Positions 1 through 5,045 of a DNA stretch of 5,045 bases are shown piece by piece (position 1 is the stretch's first letter; every line of letters begins with the position of its first letter). The notes under the pieces were generated by a model that saw only the letters and a list, made by a program, of their open reading frames with translations, did not search any database and was not told the DNA's origin. The translations under genes and the position numbers were made by a program. Source of the stretch: an uncultured Allobaculum sp. (GTDB lineage: Bacteria > Bacillota_I > Bacilli_A > Erysipelotrichales > Erysipelotrichaceae); the NCBI GenBank assembly GCA_948467695.1, contig CAOKFJ010000165.1:1-5045 (forward strand), written 5' to 3'.

Positions 1-1006
1 TTTTTTGTACATTCAGGTTTATCCGTTTTGTACATCTAAACTTTACCCGTAACACCATTTCCATTTCTCTTTCAGAATCAACCTGCGGAAGCATTGGAAT
101 TGGGGATGGTAGTGACTCTGTAGTGTACTGCCTGCCAATTGAATCTTCGCACATTATGGACACTTCTCCCGAATGTGAAAATGGTTTGCTGGTTTGAGTT
201 CTTCGTGTGGTTTCAGTCTCAGCCTCGTTGTTCGCCGTTGACGAAAAGGTCTGAGATGCACTCTGATCTTTTGACGAGTTTGTTTCCTGAGACTCTGTGG
301 ACTTGGAGTGCTTTTGATCTGCGATTTTGTCCTTCAAAGGATGCTCAGCGACTGTTTCGGGTTGAGGAGGGCTGTCCGTTATCGTTCCCATTTTGTCCGA
401 TCCATCCTGAAGACTGTCAATTTTTTCTTTCAGATGTTCTTTTTTATCGCTTTGGGAGTCTGCCGAGCGGGTATTCGCAGGCGTTTCCGTCTTATCTGTA
501 TTCTCTCGTGCATCCTCTTCCATATTCTTAGGCTTAGACTCTGCTGATGTGCGCAGTTGCGTGGTGTCTTGCGTAAAGGATGGATCATGCATCTTTTCCT
601 GCGATTCATTTGAGTGTGGAATAGGACGAGAATGATCGGAAGACGCCGGGAAAAACTCGGAACTTCGTGAAGTCTGTGTTGCAGAGGTGATGATTGCAGT
701 TGATGCAGTGGGACGAAAATTGCTTGAGAATCGTCTGGAAGTGCTTGGGGACTTTGACGAATGGGAATCAGCTGATTCGACTTTGGAAGAGGAACTAGTG
801 TTCGCAGTCTCAGAGGAATCAAAACTGGTAGAGAAATTCTTTCGGTTTCTTTTTGCATTTTTCAGGCACGCTTCATATGACTCTTTCAATTCTGCGAATT
901 CTTCCGGATGTTCTTCGGGATGAATTTCCTTTGCTTTTTGAGCAAAAGCTTTTTTTATAGTCTTTGTGTCTGCATCGGGCGATATTCCTAGCCGCCGATA
1001 ATGCAT
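1..1006 (-). CDS. J-domain co-chaperone of the adjacent HscC-like Hsp70 (partial, 3' end off window)
   Basis: A single open frame runs from the ATG at 1006-1004 to the left edge (335 residues visible, no stop), so the protein is incomplete. Residues 1-50 read as a compact J domain: helix I with YRRLGI, then SPDAD, helix II TIKKAFAQKAKEI, the loop tripeptide H29-P30-E31, and helix III PEEFAELKESYEACL. J domains stimulate Hsp70 ATPase through the HPD tripeptide; here Asp is Glu and the loop before helix III is very short. Residues about 57-280 are low complexity, rich in Ser, Thr, Glu, Asp, Lys and Gln, and probably disordered. Residues about 285-335 look more ordered, with an alternating hydrophobic pattern near the end. 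No signal peptide or membrane segment is seen. The start at 1006 is preferred over the in-frame ATG at 1015 because GGAGG (1020-1016) lies nine bases from the former and abuts the latter. The start overlaps the hscC stop as TAATG, which suggests translational coupling. The J-domain call is firm; the role as HscC partner is inferred from adjacency. Confidence 0.86.
   Translation of the reverse strand, partial: MHYRRLGISPDADTKTIKKAFAQKAKEIHPEEHPEEFAELKESYEACLKNAKRNRKNFSTSFDSSETANTSSSSKVESADSHSSKSPSTSRRFSSNFRPTASTAIITSATQTSRSSEFFPASSDHSRPIPHSNESQEKMHDPSFTQDTTQLRTSAESKPKNMEEDARENTDKTETPANTRSADSQSDKKEHLKEKIDSLQDGSDKMGTITDSPPQPETVAEHPLKDKIADQKHSKSTESQETNSSKDQSASQTFSSTANNEAETETTRRTQTSKPFSHSGEVSIMCEDSIGRQYTTESLPSPIPMLPQVDSEREMEMVLRVKFRCTKRINLNVQK
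2..49 (-). repeat. Imperfect tandem repeat of about 24 bp at the left edge
   Basis: Two adjacent units share TTTTGTACAT (plus strand 3-12 and 26-35) and a similar TTTA-CCG end (TTTATCCG at 18-25, TTTACCCG at 42-49). On the minus strand the units encode RVKFRCTK and RINLNVQK in the J-protein frame, so they resemble each other at both DNA and protein level. A one-base offset shifts the GTACAAA part between frames. More copies could lie beyond the edge. With only two imperfect units, chance is possible. Confidence 0.45.
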
Positions 1007-2814
1007 TAATGCCATCCTCCATCATCCGTCGGAATTGGACCATCCACATCGAAAGGCTCGTTTTCATTTTGAAAGATATCCACTGCAAGCAGCTCGGCTT
1101 CGATACCATTCAGATAAGAGGTATAGGCTTCAACCACATCAGATCGTTTTTTTAAAGAGCTTCCAGCTTTTTCGTAATTGTCTTCAAAATTCATGCAATT
1201 CCTATAGATTTCGTTTCTTTTTTCAACAGGCACAATTTGTCTCAGACTGGCGGCTCTCGCTTTTACTTGCAGGAAAGGTTCCATCATGATTTGCGTAACC
1301 TGCATGATTCTCAGTTCCGTTGCACTTTTCTGAAGAGTGTCTTTTCTTTCGAACTTGCCGTTTTCACTCAGTACGTAACAGAATTTCTCTTTCGTATGCA
1401 CATTAACCAGTTCCACTTCAAGCATCGCGTCCAGATCATACAGAAAGCGAAGTTCAAAAATTGTTCTCTCATTCCATCTCGTTTCCCATTCGATAAGAAA
1501 ATTTCCGATCTCGCGATTATCCGCAAAATCGATAGATTCGCCCTGCGCTACTCTTATCAGCGCCTGACTCTGCCCAATCGAACCGGTTACGATGGATATC
1601 TTTCCCATTGCGGGAAGAACGGCATTGCGCTCAATGAGAAAACCGGAACGAAAATGTCCTGGCTTATAATCATCGCCAACCGCGATAGAAAGCGAAAAAG
1701 GACAAATGTCCGTGATGACGATATCTTTCATGGATTCATCCCGTTCCATCATGCCCAGATACAATCCAAGTCCCTGCGCAACAAGGTAATCGGCATCAAG
1801 AGGTGTTTCTACAGGAAGTCTGAGCATCTGTTCCATTGTATGCTGGACAGAATATACGTGAGACGTTCCTCCAACCATAACGAGACGATCAAGATCATCC
1901 ATCCCTACCTGCGCGTCGATGACTGCTCGTGTTACGCATTGTTTGAGCTGCTCGATCAGTGGTGCGATCAGCTCAGTAAGCATTGTCTGTGATAGAACAA
2001 CTTTAGCATCTCCGAATTCATCTCCCATATCGTGGGTGATGGAAATGTTTCTTGCGAGCATGATTTTCGCTTCTTCTGCGTGCTTGAGCATAAGCATTTG
2101 TTCTTTCTCTGAATACCGCTCGAAAGAGGTGTTCATCTGACGGGCAAATTCTGTCGCAATAGCCATGTCGATATCCATACCGCCCAGCCGGTTGTTACCG
2201 CATATGGCGGACATAGCAATAACGTTATCGAAGCAGTCGACAATAGAGATATCGAGTGTTCCTCCTCCAAAATCGCACACAATAAACTGTTCCATATCTT
2301 TATCCGAGCGCAGTGCGATTGCTGCAGCAGATGGCTCATTGATCAATCGGATGACAGGCAGTCCAAGCATTTCTCCGGCTTTTCGAGTTGCACGCCGCTG
2401 ACGCTCGTCAAAATATGCAGGAACAGAGATGACAAGTTCATCAATTTTCTCTCCAGTATAGTCCTGTGCGTCTTGTACGATCGACTGGAGAATCAGAGCA
2501 GAAAGTTCTTCAGGAGTAAAGTCCTTTTCGCTCAGTGAGATTTTCTCTTCTGTTCCCATGTAGCGTTTGAACTGTACGGCAGTCGCGTACGGTTCGTCTT
2601 CTTTTCTGGCAAGAGCTGCATAGCCGGTAAGAGTGACATTCCCATTGTGATAAACAGCGCTTGGCGTCATTTTCGCTCCTGCTCTGTTCGGGATAATTTC
2701 GGCTGCTCCATCTCTCCACATCACACCAATGGAATTGGTGGTGCCAAGATCTACAGCCAGTCTGATCTTGGGTTTATCGCTCTGTGTTTTGCTATTTTCA
2801 TTTAATCCGCCCAT
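1006..2814 (-). CDS. hscC: HscC-type Hsp70 family chaperone
   Basis: This complete 602-residue protein is a cytoplasmic ATP-dependent chaperone of the Hsp70 superfamily. An N-terminal tail of about 17 residues precedes the ATPase domain. Visible motifs are phosphate-1 DLGTTNS (22-28), FKR with the DnaK Lys70-equivalent K83, INEPSAAA (159-165 region), phosphate-2 CDFGGGTLDIS (180-190; D181 and T186 match DnaK D194 and T199), and adenosine motif VMVGGTSHV (312-320). The substrate-binding domain starts near VITDICPFSL (366-375), and IERNAVLP and AQGE follow. These segments match what I recall of E. coli HscC (ILTDICPYSL, IIERN, YQGE) better than DnaK. The region after EEAKIML (248-253) is shorter than in DnaK, fitting HscC, which is reported not to need GrpE. 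The helical lid is short and the tail ends in GGWH, not EEVD. E. coli HscC has 556 residues. AGGAGG lies six bases before the ATG. Subfamily placement is by memory; clients are unknown. Confidence 0.92.
   Translation of the reverse strand: MGGLNENSKTQSDKPKIRLAVDLGTTNSIGVMWRDGAAEIIPNRAGAKMTPSAVYHNGNVTLTGYAALARKEDEPYATAVQFKRYMGTEEKISLSEKDFTPEELSALILQSIVQDAQDYTGEKIDELVISVPAYFDERQRRATRKAGEMLGLPVIRLINEPSAAAIALRSDKDMEQFIVCDFGGGTLDISIVDCFDNVIAMSAICGNNRLGGMDIDMAIATEFARQMNTSFERYSEKEQMLMLKHAEEAKIMLARNISITHDMGDEFGDAKVVLSQTMLTELIAPLIEQLKQCVTRAVIDAQVGMDDLDRLVMVGGTSHVYSVQHTMEQMLRLPVETPLDADYLVAQGLGLYLGMMERDESMKDIVITDICPFSLSIAVGDDYKPGHFRSGFLIERNAVLPAMGKISIVTGSIGQSQALIRVAQGESIDFADNREIGNFLIEWETRWNERTIFELRFLYDLDAMLEVELVNVHTKEKFCYVLSENGKFERKDTLQKSATELRIMQVTQIMMEPFLQVKARAASLRQIVPVEKRNEIYRNCMNFEDNYEKAGSSLKKRSDVVEAYTSYLNGIEAELLAVDIFQNENEPFDVDGPIPTDDGGWH
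1016..1020 (-). promoter_or_regulatory. Ribosome binding site of the J-domain gene, inside the hscC 3' end
   Basis: GGAGG on the minus strand lies nine bases before the ATG at 1006 and is part of the last hscC codons (GGA GGA TGG CAT TAA). Its spacing decides the start codon of the J gene. Together with the one-base TAATG overlap it indicates that ribosomes finishing hscC can reinitiate on the J gene. Confidence 0.8.
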
Positions 2815-2820
2815 CGTGCG

Positions 2821-2826
2821 CCTCCT
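2821..2826 (-). promoter_or_regulatory. Ribosome binding site of hscC
   Basis: AGGAGG on the minus strand stands six bases before the ATG at 2814-2812. It is a full-strength Shine-Dalgarno sequence and fixes the hscC start, including the short N-terminal tail before the ATPase domain. Confidence 0.9.
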
Positions 2827-2855
2827 ATTCTCTATAGTTTGTCCTGTCTATGCGA

Positions 2856-2892
2856 CATGCTTCATCTGCTTCCAGTCCATGCGTGAAGCATG
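2856..2892 (-). repeat. 9-bp inverted repeat in the hscC leader
   Basis: CATGCTTCA (2856-2864) and TGAAGCATG (2884-2892) are perfect inverted copies separated by 19 bases. The repeat lies 30 bases upstream of the hscC ribosome binding site and downstream of the candidate promoter, so it would be transcribed. It could be an operator or a leader-RNA stem. No T-run follows on either strand, so it is not an intrinsic terminator. Its geometry equals that of the repeat at 2960-2996. Confidence 0.6.
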
Positions 2893-2894
2893 AA

Positions 2895-2920
2895 CTTGCC
2901 ACAATACGCATATTGACAAG
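2895..2920. repeat. Small imperfect dyad between promoter and leader repeat
   Basis: On the plus strand CTTG (2895-2898) and CAATA (2902-2906) are mirrored by TATTG (2911-2915) and CAAG (2917-2920). The inner arms are separated by four bases; the outer arms are slightly asymmetric. It lies just downstream of the inferred transcription start of hscC, a position where a repressor could bind. The arms are short and chance is a real possibility. Confidence 0.35.
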
Positions 2921-2944
2921 GAAAATATATTTTTACCCAATACT

Positions 2945-2972
2945 ATTTTAATAGAACTTTTGAGCTTGTCAG
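2945..2972 (-). promoter_or_regulatory. Candidate sigma-A/sigma-70 promoter for the hscC operon
   Basis: On the minus strand a -35 box CTGACA (2972-2967, five of six matches to TTGACA) is followed by a 16-bp spacer and a -10 box TAAAAT (2950-2945, five of six matches to TATAAT). Transcription would start near 2938 and give a leader of about 124 bases before hscC. The box pair lies downstream of the leuS terminator, as expected for an independent unit. The -35 box is inside the inverted repeat at 2960-2996. No CIRCE element (TTAGCACTC-N9-GAGTGCTAA) is present. The call is based on inspection only. Confidence 0.55.
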
Positions 2973-2996
2973 AAAGAGATCAAGAATCAAGCTCAA
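2960..2996. repeat. 9-bp inverted repeat covering the -35 box (candidate operator)
   Basis: TTGAGCTTG (2960-2968) and CAAGCTCAA (2988-2996) are perfect inverted copies separated by 19 bases. One arm overlaps the proposed -35 box (2967-2972), and the other lies just upstream of it. No T-run follows on either strand, so it is not a terminator. A dimeric regulator binding here would compete with RNA polymerase or contact it. This is an inference from position and symmetry. Confidence 0.5.
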
Positions 2997-3070
2997 CTTA
3001 AGGTAGAAACCTGTCGAACCAACGCATCTTGTTCTGCACAAAATTCTTCCCTGCTCTGAACGATCCAGAC

Positions 3071-3125
3071 TAAAAACGGGACAGACTGCTATTCTGCGCT
3101 CTTGCGCTAGAAAGAGTCTGTCCCG
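3071..3125 (-). terminator. Intrinsic terminator of leuS
   Basis: The arms CGGGACAGACT (3077-3087) and AGTCTGTCCCG (3115-3125) pair over 11 bp. The sequence between them folds further: TTCT with AGAA, then GCGC (3096-3099) with GCGC (3104-3107) around a four-base loop. Reading the minus strand, the stem is followed directly by TTTTT (3076-3072). This is a classic rho-independent terminator about 145 bases after the leuS stop. On the plus strand the stem is followed by CTAAAGTTTT, so activity in that direction would be weak. Confidence 0.92.
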
Positions 3126-3156
3126 CTAAAGTTTTACGAATTAAACATTTTATTTC

Positions 3157-3176
3157 ATGTTCTGCGAACAGAACAT
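3157..3176 (-). repeat. 8-bp hairpin in the leuS 3' UTR
   Basis: ATGTTCTG (3157-3164) and CAGAACAT (3169-3176) are perfect inverted copies around a four-base loop, which reads TTCG on the transcribed minus strand. No T-run follows. It sits between the leuS stop and the terminator and may stabilise the mRNA 3' end or be a protein site. Confidence 0.5.
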
Positions 3177-3198
3177 TTTCGCATTACCTCATGCTTTA

Positions 3199-3233
3199 CG
3201 CAGGCGGTTCGCATTTATGCGATTGCCTTTGCG
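3199..3233 (-). repeat. Interrupted hairpin just after the leuS stop
   Basis: CGCA (3199-3202) and GGC (3203-3205) pair with GCC (3225-3227) and TGCG (3230-3233). The inner CGCAT (3210-3214) pairs with ATGCG (3217-3221). It forms a stem with internal loops, 36 bases beyond the leuS stop codon, without a T-run. With the hairpin at 3157-3176 and the terminator it gives the leuS message a run of three structures. Confidence 0.4.
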
Positions 3234-3268
3234 CAATTGGTCTTGCGTCGGGAGAAATTTTGAGCCGC

Positions 3269-5045
3269 TTACTTCGCTACAACGATGTTTACGACTTTGC
3301 CTTTGACCACGATGATCTTTTTAATTTCGTGACCTTCGGTGAATTTCTGCACAGAGGGCTGTTCGAGTGCTGTTTTCTTGAGTGTTTCTTCATCAGTTCC
3401 AGCAGCAACTTCGAATTTTCCGCGCACTTTGCCGTTAACCTGAACAACAACCGTCTGGACAGCTTCAACGAGTTTGGATTCATCCCATGTCGGCCATGCT
3501 TCATACGCTATGGACTGTTCGCTGCCTGTGAGTTCGTGCCAGAGTTCTTCGCCAAGATGCGGTGCGAAAGTGGAGAACATTTTTACGAAACCAAGCGCAT
3601 AGGGGCGGTAGATTTCTTTGTTCTTGTACGCTTCGTTGATGAAGATCATCATCTGAGAGATCGCTGTATTGAAGTTGAGCGTATCGATGTCGCTGGTGAC
3701 TTTCTTGACGGTCTGGTTGTAGACACGATCGAGTGCGCCGTTGTTTGTATCGGTGATTTCAAGCGCGCCGGTGAAGGCACGGTTTACACGTTCGAGCCAT
3801 TTGCGAGTACCGTCAAGTCCAGTTTCGGACCAGGGCAGGCCAGCTTCGAGCGGTCCCATGAACATTTCATACACGCGCAGAGAGTCAGCGCCGTGGCTTG
3901 CGATGATGTCATCGGGGTTAACGACGTTGCCTCTGGATTTGGACATTTTTTCGCCGTTGCTTCCGAGGATCATTCCCTGATGGAACAGTTTCTGGAACGG
4001 TTCTTTTGTGGGCACTACGCCAAGATCGTAGAGCACTTTATGCCAGAAGCGGGAGTAAAGCAGATGGAGTACCGCATGTTCGGCACCACCGACGTAGAGG
4101 TCAACCGGGAGCCAGTGTTCAAGCAGTTTTTCATCCGCGATGGCTTTGTCGTTATGCGGATCGATATAGCGCAGGTAGTACCAGCAGGATCCTGCCCACT
4201 GCGGCATGGTGTTGGTTTCGCGAACACCTTTCACGCCATCGATTTCAACGTTGAGCCAGTCAGTGCAGTTGGCAAGCGGCGATTCGCCGTTGTCAGCCGG
4301 CTGGAAGTTGTCGGTTGCGGGCAGTTCAAGCGGGAGTTCTTCTACATCTACCGTGCGTTCTGTTCCATCTTCCATGTGGATGATTGGAATGGGTTCGCCC
4401 CAGTAACGCTGTCTGGAGAAGAGCCAGTCGCGCAGTTTGTAGGTTGTTTTAGCGTTTCCGCAATGGTTTTCTTCGAGCCATTCGATCATTTTGTCGATGG
4501 CTTCCTGTTTGCCAAGACCGTTGAGCCATTCGGAGTTGATGTGCTCGCCATCTTCGGTCCAGGCTTCTTCTTCGACGTTTCCGCCGGCGAGAACCGGGAT
4601 GATGGGCAGATCGAATTTCTTCGCGAATTCGTAGTCGCGTGTGTCATGGGCAGGAACAGCCATGATTGCACCGGTGCCGTAGCTGATCAGTACGTAGTCG
4701 GAGATCCAGATCGGGATTTTCTTGCCGTTAACGGGGTTGATCGCGTATGCGCCGGTGAATACGCCGGATTTGTCTTTGTTCAGGTCAGTACGCTGAAGGT
4801 CGGACTTGGTTGCGCATTCTTTCTTGTAGGCTTCTACCGCTTCTTTCTGTTCAGGAGTGGTGATCTCGTCAACGAAAGGATGTTCAGGAGCCATTACGCA
4901 GTATGTGGCGCCAAAGAGGGTGTCGCAGCGTGTTGTAAAGACAGTGAACTGTTTGTCATGTCCGTCGATGCCGAAGATGACATTGGCGCCCTGGGATTTG
5001 CCGATCCAGTTTTTCTGCATTTCCTTTGTGGAGGAAGGCCAGTCA
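3269..5045 (-). CDS. leuS: Leucyl-tRNA synthetase, C-terminal part (5' end off window)
   Basis: Cytoplasmic class Ia aminoacyl-tRNA synthetase that charges tRNA-Leu with leucine using ATP and hydrolyses mischarged tRNA in its CP1 editing domain. The frame continues beyond the right edge (reading [15 protein letters not shown] from 5044), so the internal Met at 5020 is not the start. About 591 residues are visible out of the usual 800-870; the HIGH signature lies outside. Editing-domain landmarks are TTRCDT (4936-4919, threonine-rich region) and [12 protein letters not shown], whose two Asp codons at 4645 and 4636 match E. coli D342 and D345. Next come [17 protein letters not shown], the catalytic core with [10 protein letters not shown] and [14 protein letters not shown], and [10 protein letters not shown] with KMSKS at 3949-3935. 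An anticodon-binding helical domain and the C-terminal domain ([15 protein letters not shown]) follow, ending at TAA 3271-3269. All landmarks seem intact, so the enzyme should be functional. Confidence 0.98.
   Translation of the reverse strand, partial: DWPSSTKEMQKNWIGKSQGANVIFGIDGHDKQFTVFTTRCDTLFGATYCVMAPEHPFVDEITTPEQKEAVEAYKKECATKSDLQRTDLNKDKSGVFTGAYAINPVNGKKIPIWISDYVLISYGTGAIMAVPAHDTRDYEFAKKFDLPIIPVLAGGNVEEEAWTEDGEHINSEWLNGLGKQEAIDKMIEWLEENHCGNAKTTYKLRDWLFSRQRYWGEPIPIIHMEDGTERTVDVEELPLELPATDNFQPADNGESPLANCTDWLNVEIDGVKGVRETNTMPQWAGSCWYYLRYIDPHNDKAIADEKLLEHWLPVDLYVGGAEHAVLHLLYSRFWHKVLYDLGVVPTKEPFQKLFHQGMILGSNGEKMSKSRGNVVNPDDIIASHGADSLRVYEMFMGPLEAGLPWSETGLDGTRKWLERVNRAFTGALEITDTNNGALDRVYNQTVKKVTSDIDTLNFNTAISQMMIFINEAYKNKEIYRPYALGFVKMFSTFAPHLGEELWHELTGSEQSIAYEAWPTWDESKLVEAVQTVVVQVNGKVRGKFEVAAGTDEETLKKTALEQPSVQKFTEGHEIKKIIVVKGKVVNIVVAK

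Noticed and set aside
43..177. A minus-strand frame reading KCP-stop-CAKIQ, which looks like a CPxC zinc ribbon broken by a stop.
   Set aside because: TAA at 156-154 lies inside the would-be CPxC and another stop follows at 45-43. The J frame is open throughout. A frameshift or decay explanation would need orthologues that keep a zinc ribbon here.
139..858. Overlapping open frames on both strands across 139-858, such as a 130-codon plus-strand frame and a 142-codon minus-strand frame.
   Set aside because: They are alternative frames of the J-protein tether. The J frame has a J domain, a ribosome binding site and coupling to hscC; the others have no recognisable sequence or start signal.
1237..1992. 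A 251-codon plus-strand open frame.
   Set aside because: It is entirely antisense to the well-supported hscC gene, with no ribosome binding site or family resemblance noticed.
2848..2880. A 10-codon leader reading frame (MDWKQMKHVA) upstream of hscC.
   Set aside because: It has no ribosome binding site and is most likely a chance frame within the leader repeat.
2913..2946. A plus-strand TTGACA (2913-2918) with TACTAT further on (2941-2946).
   Set aside because: The spacing is 22 bp, and no plus-strand gene follows.
2815..3000. Search for a CIRCE/HrcA operator, which often controls Hsp70 operons.
   Set aside because: No TTAGCACTC or GAGTGCTAA arm is present; the repeats seen have other sequences and spacing.
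3157..3180. GTTC/GAAC elements resembling a LexA (SOS) box.
   Set aside because: The half-sites are in the wrong order and spacing for GAAC-N4-GTTC, and the element lies in a 3' UTR. A simple RNA hairpin explains it better.
5018..5020. Met codon as a leuS start.
   Set aside because: The frame continues upstream with typical LeuRS sequence (DWPSSTKEM), and the catalytic N-terminal part must lie to the right of the window.

Overview
The window holds three genes, all read on the minus strand, so gene order runs from right to left. They are the 3' two-thirds of leuS (leucyl-tRNA synthetase, cut by the right edge), a complete gene for an HscC-type Hsp70 chaperone, and the 5' part of a gene for a J-domain co-chaperone that is cut by the left edge. 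The organism is a bacterium of intermediate GC with strong AGGAGG/GGAGG ribosome binding sites and tightly packed genes. The LeuRS sequence looks most like Bacillota-type enzymes, but this is an impression from reading and not a phylogenetic placement.

Right part (3269-5045): leuS, from inside the editing domain to the stop codon. Its 3' untranslated region (3072-3268) holds three successive hairpins. The last is a long GC-rich stem followed on the minus strand by TTTTT, a convincing intrinsic terminator (3071-3125). leuS therefore appears to end before the chaperone genes begin.

Middle (2815-3070): a regulatory interval. It holds a candidate sigma-A/sigma-70 promoter (CTGACA, 16 bp, TAAAAT), two 9-bp inverted repeats that share the same 19-bp spacing (one over the -35 box, one in the leader), a smaller dyad between them, and a strong ribosome binding site for hscC. 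No CIRCE element is visible.

Left part (1-2814): hscC and its J partner form a two-gene (or longer) operon. They overlap by one base (TAATG), and the ribosome binding site of the J gene lies inside the last codons of hscC. The J-domain protein has a minimal N-terminal J domain with His-Pro-Glu in place of His-Pro-Asp. A Ser/Thr-rich, probably disordered stretch of more than 200 residues follows, and then a more ordered-looking segment that runs off the window. The likely arrangement is a dedicated Hsp70/J pair: the J protein would stimulate the ATPase of the HscC-like chaperone and use the far end of its long tether for targeting. The client and the function of the C-terminal domain cannot be read from this window.
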